64,000 nt of DNA from Flavobacteriaceae bacterium (GCA_013373105.1 JABXIJ010000015.1:1-64000), one strand, 5' to 3'; shown: positions 1-8,785, counted from the stretch's first letter. The notes: generated by a model from the sequence alone, not told the origin. Translations and numbers: made by a program.

Positions 1-35
1 AAGCCCCAATACAGCAATGTATTGGGGCTTTTTTT
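1..35 (+). terminator. Rho-independent terminator of an upstream gene
   Basis: A 13-bp perfect stem (AAGCCCCAATACA / TGTATTGGGGCTT) with a 4-nt GCAA loop is followed by a run of T on the plus strand. It would end transcription of a plus-strand gene to the left of the window. Confidence 0.85.
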
Positions 36-52
36 GGTTAAAAATAGGTGTT

Positions 53-162
53 ATTGCGTCCGTACGCAATTAAAATTGCGTCCTGATGCATTATAACTTG
101 CGTCCTGATGCAACTCATATTGCCTCTTGATGCAGTTAAAACTACCTCTTATACCACCAAAA
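53..162. repeat. 22-nt-period array of imperfect inverted repeats
   Basis: Four copies of a 22-nt unit start at 53, 75, 97 and 119, and a decayed fifth starts at 141. The core is TTGCGTCCTGATGCA. Each unit is a 7-nt arm, a 4-nt spacer, a 7-nt complementary arm and a 4-nt spacer. The right arm of unit 1 (ACGCAAT) can pair perfectly with its own left arm or with the left arm of unit 2 (ATTGCGT), so alternative hairpins are possible. Decay increases toward the DUF2911 gene. The function is unknown. Confidence 0.8.
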
Positions 163-237
163 AAGGACACTTTCATGGCTGAAAATTGCTTTTTTTAGGT
201 AGTTTTTTGGTTTTTTTAATAATTGTATGCGTTTGGG

Positions 238-1161
238 CTACATTGCACCCCATTCTTTTAACGAATTTTCGTTCATTTTTACATAATCTGCATTACCTAC
301 TTTTTTAGCTAATTCTAACGATTGTTTAGCCGCAGCAATGGCAGTTTCTTTTTTACCAGCTTTGGTGTGTATTAACGATTGTTGTCTAAGCATCCAGTAT
401 TTAGGGTCATTTTTACCCATTTCAACAGCTTTGTCAATCCACTCCACTGCTTGGTTAATATCTTTATTTTCAGCTAAGTAATATACAGCAGCATCATAAA
501 ATGCTTTTTCATTTGGGTTGCCTTTCATTACAGTAGCTATTGAAGCCATAACTGTTTTGTCTGTAGGTACTGTAAACGGTACACCAACATACGTGTTTTC
601 CCAAAGAATACCTAAAACTCCAGCACTATTGGTTAATTCGTCAAATACCATCATAAACGATTCTACTGGCATTGGCATTTGCTCAGATTTTGCAGTGGTT
701 TTAGCCACTACTAAAGCGTCATCCCAAGTTTGAGGAGTACCCCAGTTGTCTGTTTTACTATACAGCATTACTTCCCAGCTGTCTTTACCTGGCTTTGTAT
801 AAATAGCATATTTACCAGCAGGAACTGTAGTTTCGCCTAAAGTAATTTCAGTATCAAACTCAATAGTAGTGTTTGCATTAGCACCTGTTCTCCATACTTT
901 GTCAAAAGGTACTAAATTTCCAAAAATGGTTCTGCCTTTCATACCAGGTCTAGAGTAATTTAAGGTAATGTTTGTTAAACCTACCACTTGTTTGATAGTA
1001 GTAGCAGGGCTTGGCTGTGGGGCAGCAATTTTAGCTGGGGCAACTTTTTCTGTTACTTCTTCTTTTTCTACTTCTTTTTTAGTTTCATTTTGTACACATG
1101 CTACTAAAAATAAAGTAAATAAAACGCTTATCCCTAACGGTTTAAATAACTGTGTTTTCAT
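238..1161 (-). CDS. DUF2911 domain lipoprotein with TPR-like C-terminus
   Basis: The protein begins with a lipoprotein signal peptide ending in the lipobox VAC (Cys22), followed by a Lys/Glu-rich linker (about residues 26-42). The DUF2911 domain follows (about 55-200), recognised by the stretch around NITLNYSRPGMKGRTIFG. The C-terminal 90 residues look helical and TPR-like. DUF2911 proteins are common in Bacteroidota and have no established biochemical role. The gene is alone on its strand and divergent from the SDR-like gene. The downstream side runs into the 22-nt repeat array and has no clean terminator. Confidence 0.85.
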   Translation of the reverse strand: MKTQLFKPLGISVLFTLFLVACVQNETKKEVEKEEVTEKVAPAKIAAPQPSPATTIKQVVGLTNITLNYSRPGMKGRTIFGNLVPFDKVWRTGANANTTIEFDTEITLGETTVPAGKYAIYTKPGKDSWEVMLYSKTDNWGTPQTWDDALVVAKTTAKSEQMPMPVESFMMVFDELTNSAGVLGILWENTYVGVPFTVPTDKTVMASIATVMKGNPNEKAFYDAAVYYLAENKDINQAVEWIDKAVEMGKNDPKYWMLRQQSLIHTKAGKKETAIAAAKQSLELAKKVGNADYVKMNENSLKEWGAM

Positions 1162-1243
1162 ATATAATTAGTTTTCTTTTATATTTTAAAATTACAATTT
1201 CAAAATTGGTCGTTTGTTAACAAAAGCATAAAATAAGACCTTG

Positions 1244-1251
1244 TATCTTTG
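1244..1251 (+). promoter_or_regulatory. Bacteroidota -7 box (TATCTTTG) for the SDR-like gene
   Basis: TATCTTTG fits the consensus TAnnTTTG and lies 18 nt before the ATG at 1270. The ORF-track start (TTG at 1249) is inside this box, so it cannot be the translation start if the box is real. Confidence 0.6.
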
Positions 1252-1269
1252 TGTATTATAAACTTTATT

Positions 1270-2031
1270 ATGAAATCTATAAGTATTTTGGGTTGTGGCT
1301 GGCTAGGTAAAGCCTTAGCAGTTGCATTGCTAAACAAAGGTTATTTGGTTAAAGGTTCTACCACTACTATGGCTAAAATAGAGGTATTAAGAAAATTAGG
1401 CATACAGCCTTTTTTAATTGATTTGGCTATAGCTAAAAATATCAACGATTTTTTAAATACCGATGTTTTAATTGTTGCCATTACTCATAAAGAATTAAAC
1501 GATTTTAAAGGCTTAATCGAACGTATAGAAAAGTCATCGGTTAACCGTATAATTTATAGTAGTACTACTTCTGTATACCCTAGCTTAAATAAAGTAACAA
1601 CCGAAGAAGACGAAACTTTAGAAACAATACATTTTAAAATAGAAGAGTTGTTTAGAAATAGTATAAACTTTAAAACTACAGTAGTACGCTTTGCTGGTTT
1701 ATTTGGTGGCGAAAGGCATCCTGCAAATTGGTTTACTAATGGCAGAAAAATTCCACAGCCCAATGGTTTTGTTAATATGATTCATTTAGATGATTGTATT
1801 GGTATTCTAATGCGAATTATCGAAAAAGATTGTTTTGGAGCTCTGTTTAATGCTTGTGCAGATCATCATCCAACTCGAAAAGAGTTTTATACCTATGTTA
1901 AAGAAAGTAATAATTTACCTACCCCTGAGTTTGAAAAAAATGAAGCGTTAGCTTGGAAGATAGTTTCATCTAAAAAAGTACAAAAAGCATTAAATTATAC
2001 CTTTAAGCACAAAAATTTACTAGCCATTTAA
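1270..2031 (+). CDS. SDR-family NAD(P)-binding protein (YeeZ-like epimerase/dehydratase)
   Basis: An N-terminal Rossmann fold begins MKSISILGCGWLGKAL with the dinucleotide-binding pattern GxGxxG at residues 8-13. A later segment YSSTTSVYP matches the active-site strand of extended SDRs. At about 253 residues it resembles the YeeZ-like group, whose substrates are mostly unknown. I set the start at ATG 1270 because the TTG at 1249 lies in a promoter box. The 3' end overlaps the convergent gldG by 4 nt. The specific reaction cannot be assigned. Confidence 0.8.
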   Translation: MKSISILGCGWLGKALAVALLNKGYLVKGSTTTMAKIEVLRKLGIQPFLIDLAIAKNINDFLNTDVLIVAITHKELNDFKGLIERIEKSSVNRIIYSSTTSVYPSLNKVTTEEDETLETIHFKIEELFRNSINFKTTVVRFAGLFGGERHPANWFTNGRKIPQPNGFVNMIHLDDCIGILMRIIEKDCFGALFNACADHHPTRKEFYTYVKESNNLPTPEFEKNEALAWKIVSSKKVQKALNYTFKHKNLLAI

Positions 2032-3680
2032 GGGGTTGCTTTTTGGTATTTTCTTTTTCTAAAAAAGGTATATAATAAACCAAATGCAAACAGCAATACT
2101 AAGGGTAATACAACATTTATAAACTGCCAAAAATTACGTTGTTTATATGCTTTTTGCTTGTCTAGTAAGTTAATTGTAAGGGTTTTGTTTCTAAGTTGAA
2201 TTAGGCCAGAATCGTCTAATAAATAATCTACAGCATTTATTAAAAAGTCTTTATTACCAAAGGTTTGGTTGGTCCATTTATCTCTATTTAAATCAAAAGG
2301 TTTGCCTTTAAGGAGTTGGTTTTTTCCTACATCGCCATCGGCAATTACAATCATTTTATTCTGAGTAGCATCTGCTTTAAATAAGCTAGTTTCAAAAGGC
2401 TTAATTCTGTTTTTGTAAGCCGATTTAAAATTGCCTTCTAGCAGTACCGCCAAAAGTTGGTTACCCGCTTTGTATTGGTCTTCTGTAGGTTCTTCTGCAA
2501 TAGATTGTAATTCTATAAAAGTAGGTGTACCCACCTTTTGGGTTAAGGGCGAACTTACTAATAAAGGTGTTTTTACAATGCTATTTTTTAAAGTGTCTAT
2601 TTGGTTTGCAAACTGAAATCTTATGGGTGCTGTGTTTTTTGTAATGGGATGATTTGGATTACCACCTACCAAAGGATGGTAGTACCAATCTAAGTTTTGA
2701 AATTGTGTTTGGTTACCAACCCTACCTGTAGCCAATGCAATTTTAGCCGCATATAAATCTTTAACCAAACTTGTGTTTATTCGAACACCATACGAAAATA
2801 ACAAGTCTGTTAGGTTTAAATCTCTTGGGTAGGCAAGCATTTTACCAGTAGCTAATAAACTGTCTTGATCTGCTTGTACATTATCTAATAACCACAAAGT
2901 TTTGCCACCATTGGTAATAAATTGATCTAAGGTAAATTTTTCGGCCTCTGTAAACTTTTCGGTAGGCTTAGTAATTATAGCTAAATCTAAATTGAGTACA
3001 TCTTTTAACGTTTGTTGTGGATTGCTAGCTACAGAATCTAATGTGAATTTTGCTAAGTTGTATTTTTTAGCAATTTCACTTAAGTAGCTGTATTGATAAA
3101 TATCGGCTAACTCACCATTGCCATAAAGTACAGCTACACTTTTTTTCTGTTGTTGTGTAATTAAATGGATGCCATTAGAAAAACTATACTCTAAATTTTC
3201 TACAGCTTTTTGCAATTGTTCTTCTTGGCTAGCTACAATACCATCTGGTAACAACGATACCAATTGAGTTTTACTCTCGTAATTAATTTCTGCCCAGGGA
3301 AAAATAATGGCTTCAGATAATTTACCATCTTCTTCAACCGTAAGCTGACTAGGCATCATGCCTTTTTTTATTAAAGCTTCGCGCTCATTATCTGGGTTTT
3401 CGAAATGAATGATTACATTCTTATTCTCGGCACTTAATTCTTCTAAATACTGCTTGGTTTCTAATTGCAAACGTTTAAACTCCGCAGGAAAATCGCCCTC
3501 TAAATACACAGTAATATACAATGGCTTTTCAACCTTGTTTAAAATATTTTTTGTGGTTTTAGATAGGGTATAACGTTGGTCTTGCGTTAAATCGAACCTT
3601 TTGTAAAAAAATTGGTTTACACTATTTAAAACTAGTAACCCAAGTATTACTAAAGCTGTATTTTTTACTTTGTTATTCAT
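2028..3680 (-). CDS. gldG: Gliding motility ABC transporter auxiliary protein GldG
   Basis: The 550-residue protein has one N-terminal membrane segment (about residues 8-27), a large extracytoplasmic region and one C-terminal membrane segment (about 520-542, FINVVLPLVLLFAFGLLYTFF). This is the layout of GldG, a partner of the GldA/GldF ABC transporter implicated in flavobacterial gliding. It overlaps the end of gldF by 8 nt, which implies translational coupling. The ATPase gldA is not in the window. The exact transport substrate of GldAFG is not established. Confidence 0.92.
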   Translation of the reverse strand: MNNKVKNTALVILGLLVLNSVNQFFYKRFDLTQDQRYTLSKTTKNILNKVEKPLYITVYLEGDFPAEFKRLQLETKQYLEELSAENKNVIIHFENPDNEREALIKKGMMPSQLTVEEDGKLSEAIIFPWAEINYESKTQLVSLLPDGIVASQEEQLQKAVENLEYSFSNGIHLITQQQKKSVAVLYGNGELADIYQYSYLSEIAKKYNLAKFTLDSVASNPQQTLKDVLNLDLAIITKPTEKFTEAEKFTLDQFITNGGKTLWLLDNVQADQDSLLATGKMLAYPRDLNLTDLLFSYGVRINTSLVKDLYAAKIALATGRVGNQTQFQNLDWYYHPLVGGNPNHPITKNTAPIRFQFANQIDTLKNSIVKTPLLVSSPLTQKVGTPTFIELQSIAEEPTEDQYKAGNQLLAVLLEGNFKSAYKNRIKPFETSLFKADATQNKMIVIADGDVGKNQLLKGKPFDLNRDKWTNQTFGNKDFLINAVDYLLDDSGLIQLRNKTLTINLLDKQKAYKQRNFWQFINVVLPLVLLFAFGLLYTFFRKRKYQKATP

Positions 3681-4389
3681 GGGCTAATCTTGCTTTAGTA
3701 ATGAATAAAAAGAAAAAAGTAACACTTATAAAATATATAATATCTCTGGTATCTATAACTCCTCTAGAAATGCTTTTAAAATGCTCGTTAATTCCTAGTT
3801 TTTGTAGGGTTATACTACCATTCATAAGTGCTGCAAGGGCGTCGAAACCATAGTATAAAATAAAAATAATAAAAACGCTACCTATAAAAGCTACAATTTG
3901 ATTTTTAGATAGGGTAGAGGTAAAAAGCCCAACAGCAGTATACGTAGTTGCTAAAAAAACTAAGCCGATATAAGAACCTATGGTAGAACCAAAATCTATA
4001 TTCCCAACAGGGTTGCCCAATTGATAAACTGTAAAAACATATACCAAAGTTGGTACTATAGCAATGGCAACGAGTAACAACGAAGCCCAAAACTTACCCA
4101 ATACAATTTGCCAATGGGTAATGGGTTTGGTTTTTAACAACTCTATGGTACCAGCGTTGTATTCGTCTGCAAAACTTTTCATAGTAATAGCAGGAATTAA
4201 AAAAAGAAAAACCCAAGGCGACAGGTAAAAAAAGGCATTTACATCTGCAAAACCTGCATTTAAGATGTTAAAATCATCATTAAAAATAAATAAGGACAAA
4301 CCATTTAATAGCAAGAAAATACCAATAACCAAATAGGCTATTAGACTTGCAAAAAACGAATTAATTTCTTTTTTAATTATCGACAGCAT
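3673..4389 (-). CDS. gldF: Gliding motility ABC transporter permease GldF
   Basis: This is an ABC-2 type permease with about six membrane helices. I place the start at the ATG at 4389 (MLSIIKKEINSFFASL), because GldF proteins begin with a short cytoplasmic segment of the form KKEINSFF. The 15 extra residues in the ORF track would overlap the upstream gene. The segment FADEYNAGTIELLKTKPITHWQIVLGK is typical of the family. It pairs with gldG downstream. Confidence 0.92.
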   Translation of the reverse strand: MLSIIKKEINSFFASLIAYLVIGIFLLLNGLSLFIFNDDFNILNAGFADVNAFFYLSPWVFLFLIPAITMKSFADEYNAGTIELLKTKPITHWQIVLGKFWASLLLVAIAIVPTLVYVFTVYQLGNPVGNIDFGSTIGSYIGLVFLATTYTAVGLFTSTLSKNQIVAFIGSVFIIFILYYGFDALAALMNGSITLQKLGINEHFKSISRGVIDTRDIIYFISVTFFFLFITKARLAHE

Positions 4390-4405
4390 AACTACTTTAA
4401 AAGTT

Positions 4406-4702
4406 TTAAGGTAAGCTAACTTTTTTATCGACACTCCAAGCCAAGGGCTTGTCGTTAAAATAGGTTTTGGTTTGTGCCCAAGTAGCTTTAAACAACGCAG
4501 AGTTTCGATAATTTTCTAAATCGTCTTCTGAGTTCCAGTACGAGTAGGTAAAAAAGATTTCTGGATTGTTTTTATCTTGATAGAGTTCTAATAATTCACA
4601 ACCTTTATTGGCTCTAATTAATGCTTTCTTTTCATCGAACATTTTTAGGAATGCTGGAATGTGTTTGGTGTGAAAACTCATTTTTACGATACGTACAAAC
4701 AT
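4406..4702 (-). CDS. Small antibiotic-biosynthesis-monooxygenase-like (ABM) protein
   Basis: This 98-residue ferredoxin-like alpha/beta protein begins MFVRIVKMSFHTKHIPAFLKMF and contains FFTYSYWNSEDDLENYRNSALFKATW, a pattern typical of the ABM/quinol-monooxygenase-like superfamily. Members act as small cofactor-free oxygenases or as unassigned stress proteins. The start lies 3 nt after the stop of the upstream SAM adenosyltransferase, and gldF follows 16 nt downstream, so it is the middle gene of one operon. Any link to gliding is unproven. Confidence 0.75.
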   Translation of the reverse strand: MFVRIVKMSFHTKHIPAFLKMFDEKKALIRANKGCELLELYQDKNNPEIFFTYSYWNSEDDLENYRNSALFKATWAQTKTYFNDKPLAWSVDKKVSLP

Positions 4703-4705
4703 AAT

Positions 4706-5566
4706 TTAATTTAGTATTGTATAATTTGGTGAAGCTTCTTTATAAAAATCGATAGTAACTACATCTCTATATTCTAAACCTAATAAAGACGAAGCACCAC
4801 CAACTGTTTTTAAGTTGCTTCTATAAATGGCAATTTCTAAATAACCAGCAGAATTAAATAAGGCCAATTTTTCGCCATGAAACTGTTTGCTTTCTTTACT
4901 ACTTGTGCCTTCGATTTCGTTGTATCTATTGTATATTTTTTGAAACGTGTAACGAGAAGCTTTTAGGGTATACTCACTTCCTTTACCTACTTCTTGAAAC
5001 ATTTTCTGAGTAATGTTGGTAATAACATTACCATAATTGTCTATGTACAATACTCCGCCTATAATTTGATTTTGCTCCAAATTTACTTTAGGCTGAATTT
5101 CTACTAACTTTTTATAATCGAATATTTCTTTACCAATAACAGTTAAATTACCCCCTCTAGCAATAAAACAGGCAACTTGTACAAATACATCTAACACAGG
5201 AAAACTGCTTTCTATTCTATCGTGTATGTTTATTTCTACAATTTTAGTAGGTTGTACTTCAGAGGCTATCATAGAAATTAACCCATTATCTGGGCATACA
5301 AAATAATGGCCATCTAATTCTAGCGCAATGTGTTTATTGGTTTCGCTAAGTTCAGAATCTACACCCACAATATGAATAGAACCTTTAGGAAAACTCTTGT
5401 ACGAGTTTTTTAAAATGTAGGCGGTTTCTGTAATGTTAAACGGAGAAATTTGATGCGTAATGTCTATAATCTTAGCATCATTCAATTCTGTATAAATAGC
5501 ACCTTTTACTGCGCCCACAAAATGATCTTTAGTGCCAAAATCTGTAGTTAAGGTAATAAATGCCAT
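4706..5566 (-). CDS. S-adenosyl-L-methionine hydroxide adenosyltransferase family protein
   Basis: The N-terminus ITLTTDFGTKDHFVGAVKGAIY and the later GGVLYIDNYGNVITNI are hallmarks of this family (formerly DUF62), which splits SAM to adenosine and methionine using a water-derived hydroxide. The length of 286 residues is normal. It is the first gene of the minus-strand operon running into the ABM protein and gldF-gldG, and it is divergent from phoH. The physiological purpose of the reaction in flavobacteria is unclear. Confidence 0.9.
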   Translation of the reverse strand: MAFITLTTDFGTKDHFVGAVKGAIYTELNDAKIIDITHQISPFNITETAYILKNSYKSFPKGSIHIVGVDSELSETNKHIALELDGHYFVCPDNGLISMIASEVQPTKIVEINIHDRIESSFPVLDVFVQVACFIARGGNLTVIGKEIFDYKKLVEIQPKVNLEQNQIIGGVLYIDNYGNVITNITQKMFQEVGKGSEYTLKASRYTFQKIYNRYNEIEGTSSKESKQFHGEKLALFNSAGYLEIAIYRSNLKTVGGASSLLGLEYRDVVTIDFYKEASPNYTILN

Positions 5567-5616
5567 TACTGCTTATGCTGTTAATTAATTGTGTAAAAGT
5601 TGTTAACTATTTTAAG

Positions 5617-5624
5617 CAAATCTA
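5617..5624 (-). promoter_or_regulatory. -7 box (TAGATTTG) upstream of the SAM adenosyltransferase operon
   Basis: On the minus strand TAGATTTG matches TAnnTTTG and lies about 50 nt before the ATG at 5566. It is in the 130-nt gap shared with phoH. Confidence 0.5.
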
Positions 5625-5696
5625 ATCAATTTAGAAGTTTTAATTACTATTTTTAATTAAATAATTCTGAGTCAATCAATCCTAAAAATTAAACAT

Positions 5697-6650
5697 TTGA
5701 ACGAACGCATTATAGAGTTAACGGAAATAAACCCAAAAGATTTTTTTGGTACTCAAAATAGTACAATAGCACAATTAAAAACGTACTTTCCGAAAATTAA
5801 AATTGTAGCAAGAGGGTCTAAGCTTAAAATTTATGGTGAGGCCGAAATTTTAGACGAATTTGAAATTCGTTTCGAACGATTAATCAAGTATTTTAATCGA
5901 TATAATAAGTTAGACGAAAACAGTATCGAGCGTATATTAACTTCTACAGGTAAAGAAGAAAAAAATGATGCTTCTAAAAATACCAAAGATGTTTTAGTAC
6001 ACGGTGTTAATGGTAAATTAATTCAAGCACAAACAGAAAACCAGCGTAAAATGGTTACACTAATGGCAAAGAACGATATGCTTTTTGCTGTTGGTCCTGC
6101 TGGTACTGGTAAAACCTATACTGCTGTAGCTTTAGCGGTTAAAGCATTAAAAGAGAAAGAGGTTAAAAGAATTATTCTTACAAGGCCTGCTGTAGAGTCT
6201 GGAGAAAATTTAGGATTTCTTCCAGGAGATTTAAAAGAAAAATTAGACCCTTATATGCAACCTTTATACGATGCATTACGAGACATGATTCCTCATGAAA
6301 AGCTACAATCGCATTTAGAAAAAGGAGTCATTCAAATTGCACCTTTAGCGTTTATGAGAGGTAGAACATTAGACAATGCCTTTGTAATTTTAGATGAAGC
6401 ACAAAACACTACACATAACCAAATGAAAATGTTTTTAACCAGAATGGGTATGCATGCAAAATTTATTATTACCGGCGATCCTGGTCAGATAGATTTGCCT
6501 CGTAAGCAAGTTTCTGGTTTAAAAGAATCGCTTTTGGCTCTTAAAGATATTACAGGAATTGCCCAGGTGTATTTAGACGATAAAGACGTGGTAAGACATC
6601 GATTGGTAAAGAAAATTATAACGGCTTATAAAAGCATAGAAACTGAATAA
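5697..6650 (+). CDS. PhoH-like ATPase
   Basis: The Walker A motif GPAGTGKT lies at about residues 133-140 and a Walker B-like VILDEAQN lies later, both characteristic of the PhoH family of predicted RNA-associated ATPases. The N-terminal extension (NERIIELTEINPKDFFGT) is typical of Bacteroidota PhoH. The start is a TTG codon; no in-frame ATG precedes the conserved N-terminus. It stands between the divergent SAM adenosyltransferase and purC. The cellular role of the family is not settled. Confidence 0.9.
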   Translation: MNERIIELTEINPKDFFGTQNSTIAQLKTYFPKIKIVARGSKLKIYGEAEILDEFEIRFERLIKYFNRYNKLDENSIERILTSTGKEEKNDASKNTKDVLVHGVNGKLIQAQTENQRKMVTLMAKNDMLFAVGPAGTGKTYTAVALAVKALKEKEVKRIILTRPAVESGENLGFLPGDLKEKLDPYMQPLYDALRDMIPHEKLQSHLEKGVIQIAPLAFMRGRTLDNAFVILDEAQNTTHNQMKMFLTRMGMHAKFIITGDPGQIDLPRKQVSGLKESLLALKDITGIAQVYLDDKDVVRHRLVKKIITAYKSIETE

Positions 6651-6758
6651 TTTTTACAAATTATTTTTCTGATACTTGAATAGGTATGGTGCTTTTTTAA
6701 AGTTATAATTTCCATCAAATTTTTATATTTTAAGAAAATAAATCATTAAAATTAAACT

Positions 6759-6766
6759 TACTTTTG
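6759..6766 (+). promoter_or_regulatory. -7 box (TACTTTTG) for purC
   Basis: TACTTTTG matches TAnnTTTG and ends 15 nt before the ATG at 6782. The ORF-track TTG start at 6764 is inside the box. Confidence 0.65.
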
Positions 6767-6781
6767 TGCAAAATACTTTTT

Positions 6782-7729
6782 ATGAATACTATTAATGAAA
6801 CCAATTTTAATTTTCCAAATCAAAAGTCTGTTTACAAAGGAAAAGTAAGAGAAGTTTACAATATTAATGACGAACTTTTAGTAATGATAGCCTCAGATAG
6901 ACTTTCTGCATTTGATGTTATTTTACCTAGACAAATTCCATTTAAAGGACAGATACTAAATCAGATTGCTACTAAAATGATGAAAGATACAGAAGATTTA
7001 GTGCCAAACTGGTTAATTGCGAATCCAGATGAAAATGTAGCTGTTGGTCATTTATGTACTCCTTTTAAGGTAGAAATGGTTATTCGTGGGTATTTATCTG
7101 GGCATGCAGCTCGAGAATACAAAGCTGGTAAAAGAACCTTATGTGGTGTAGCAATGCCAGAAGGTTTACAAGAAAACGATAAATTTCCAGAACCAATAAT
7201 AACACCATCAACAAAAGCCGATAATGGCGAACATGATGAAGATATTTCTAGAGAAGACATTCTTGCAAAAGGTATTGTGGCAAAAGAAGATTACCTAGTT
7301 TTAGAAGATTATACTCGAAAACTCTTTAAAAGAGGTACAGAAATAGCTGCTAAAAGAGGGTTGATTTTAGTAGATACTAAATATGAATTTGGTAAAACTA
7401 AAGATGGTAAAATTGTTTTAATTGACGAAATTCATACACCAGATTCTTCACGTTACTTTTATGCAGATGGTTACGAAGAAAGACAACAAAAAGGCGAAAA
7501 GCAAAAACAATTATCTAAAGAATTTGTTCGTCAATGGTTAATAGAAAATGGTTTTCAAGGAAAAGAAGGGCAACAAATACCTGAAATGACAGACGATAAA
7601 ATTCTTGAAATATCGAACAGGTATATTGAGTTATTTGAACAAATTACAGGAGATACTTTTGTAAAAGCACAAACAGATAATGTTTTAGAAAGAATTGAGC
7701 AAAATGTGAAAGCTTTTCTAGCTCAATGA
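6782..7729 (+). CDS. purC: Phosphoribosylaminoimidazole-succinocarboxamide synthase
   Basis: This enzyme joins CAIR and aspartate with ATP to make SAICAR in purine synthesis. The segments [28 protein letters not shown] and HTPDSSRYF are SAICAR synthetase signatures. At about 315 residues it belongs to the longer form of the enzyme rather than the roughly 240-residue form of E. coli. I begin it at ATG 6782 because the upstream TTG lies in the -7 box. Two genes of unknown function overlap downstream, suggesting co-translation. Confidence 0.95.
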   Translation: MNTINETNFNFPNQKSVYKGKVREVYNINDELLVMIASDRLSAFDVILPRQIPFKGQILNQIATKMMKDTEDLVPNWLIANPDENVAVGHLCTPFKVEMVIRGYLSGHAAREYKAGKRTLCGVAMPEGLQENDKFPEPIITPSTKADNGEHDEDISREDILAKGIVAKEDYLVLEDYTRKLFKRGTEIAAKRGLILVDTKYEFGKTKDGKIVLIDEIHTPDSSRYFYADGYEERQQKGEKQKQLSKEFVRQWLIENGFQGKEGQQIPEMTDDKILEISNRYIELFEQITGDTFVKAQTDNVLERIEQNVKAFLAQ

Positions 7730-8208
7730 AAACAGCAAGCATAAAACAGTTAAAAGATGAACTCAATTTTAAGACGCAAAGCGAATTAAAAGAATTGTGT
7801 TTGCATTTAGCTCGTTTTAAAAAAGAAAACAAAGAACTACTTACCTATTTGTTATTTGAAGCACATGATGAGGAAGCGTACATTATGGGTATTAAGCAAC
7901 AAATAACATTAGAGTTTTCAGAAATTAATACCAAGAGTTTTTTTTACATTAGAAAAAGTGTTCGTAAAATATTGTCTCAAACAAAAAAATACATACGCTA
8001 TTCTAAGAAAAAGGAAACAGAAACAGAACTGTTGTTGCATTTTTGCAAATCGTTACAAGAATTTCATCCGAATTTTAAGAGAAGTCAACGATTACAAAAT
8101 GTTTTTGATGCACAAATTAGAATGATTAAAAAGGCTATAGACAAACTTCATGTAGATTTGCAATACGATTATAAAATTGAATTAGACGAATTGTTAGGTA
8201 ATGGCTAA
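7726..8208 (+). CDS. Conserved hypothetical protein coupled to purC
   Basis: The function is not recognised. The 160-residue product is rich in Lys, Glu and Leu and looks entirely helical, with no signal peptide or membrane segment. Its ATG overlaps the purC stop by 4 nt (ATGA), so it is very probably co-translated with purC. It also overlaps the next gene by 8 nt. Its first half ([35 protein letters not shown]) could form a helical hairpin or short coiled coil. A nucleic-acid or ribosome-associated role is possible from its charge, but nothing shows it. Confidence 0.75.
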   Translation: MKTASIKQLKDELNFKTQSELKELCLHLARFKKENKELLTYLLFEAHDEEAYIMGIKQQITLEFSEINTKSFFYIRKSVRKILSQTKKYIRYSKKKETETELLLHFCKSLQEFHPNFKRSQRLQNVFDAQIRMIKKAIDKLHVDLQYDYKIELDELLGNG

Positions 8209-8566
8209 AAGACCTGTTTTAAAAAATATTATTTTAAAGGATACCTTAGTTACTGAAAACTTTCAGAACGCTACTATTCGCGCAATAATTAAAATGCAAC
8301 ACCAAACGCTAATAACTTTATTGAAAGATAATTTAACACGAAAAAAAATTAACGTTTCAGAACTTTCTTCAGATAAATTAGTTGGGGTAATAAAAACCAC
8401 ACTTAAAAAAGATAATACTTTTAAAAAGATTTTACATGGAGTTATAATAGGGCAATTCTCAGATTCAGAATTAAATGTATACATAGAAAATTCTTCGGAA
8501 TACAATAGAAGAATACTTCAAATTATTACGCAAAGATATTCAGATTCAGTTACAGAAATTATGTAA
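8201..8566 (+). CDS. Small basic hypothetical protein, third gene of the purC operon
   Basis: The function is not recognised. The 121-residue soluble protein starts inside the end of the preceding gene (8-nt overlap), again suggesting translational coupling. It is mostly helical by eye, lysine-rich in the first half, and has no export signal. A hairpin follows 6 nt after the stop, so the purC operon probably ends here. Confidence 0.65.
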   Translation: MAKRPVLKNIILKDTLVTENFQNATIRAIIKMQHQTLITLLKDNLTRKKINVSELSSDKLVGVIKTTLKKDNTFKKILHGVIIGQFSDSELNVYIENSSEYNRRILQIITQRYSDSVTEIM

Positions 8567-8572
8567 AAATAA

Positions 8573-8597
8573 AAACCGCTACAAAATGTAGCGGTTT
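8573..8597 (+). terminator. Hairpin ending the purC operon
   Basis: An 11-bp perfect stem (AAACCGCTACA / TGTAGCGGTTT) has a 3-nt AAA loop. The T tract after it is short, so termination strength is uncertain. The rest of the gap to 8785 holds only small inverted repeats (8630-8674). Confidence 0.65.
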
Positions 8598-8629
8598 CAA
8601 TCAATCAACCAAAAAACTTCTTTTATAAC

Positions 8630-8674
8630 TTCGCAGGAAATGCGAATACTTTGAGAAGTATTTACTTTAATACT
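8630..8674. repeat. Cluster of small inverted repeats in a convergent intergenic gap
   Basis: TTCGCA-GGAAA-TGCGAA (8630-8646) is followed by AATACTT-TGAG-AAGTATT (8645-8662). AGTATT within the latter can also pair with AATACT at 8669-8674. The gap lies between converging genes. No T tract follows, so a classic terminator is not evident. Confidence 0.45.
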
Positions 8675-8785
8675 ACTTAACTTTAATAATACATCAAAGA
8701 TAAAACTTAATTGTTTAATAAAATGTTAAAAAGAGTAAACATTTATAAAGTCTTATTATTATATTATAATAGTTACTTATAGTTT

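Noticed and set aside
53-162. CRISPR array
   Set aside because: The 22-nt units are contiguous with only 4-nt gaps that are themselves part of the unit; there are no unique spacers and no cas genes in the window.
51-176. 41-residue minus-strand ORF (MKVSFFGGIRGSFNC...) across the repeat array
   Set aside because: It is formed by the 22-nt repeats, whose period is not a multiple of three, so the reading frame is not under coding constraint. No promoter or ribosome binding site is seen.
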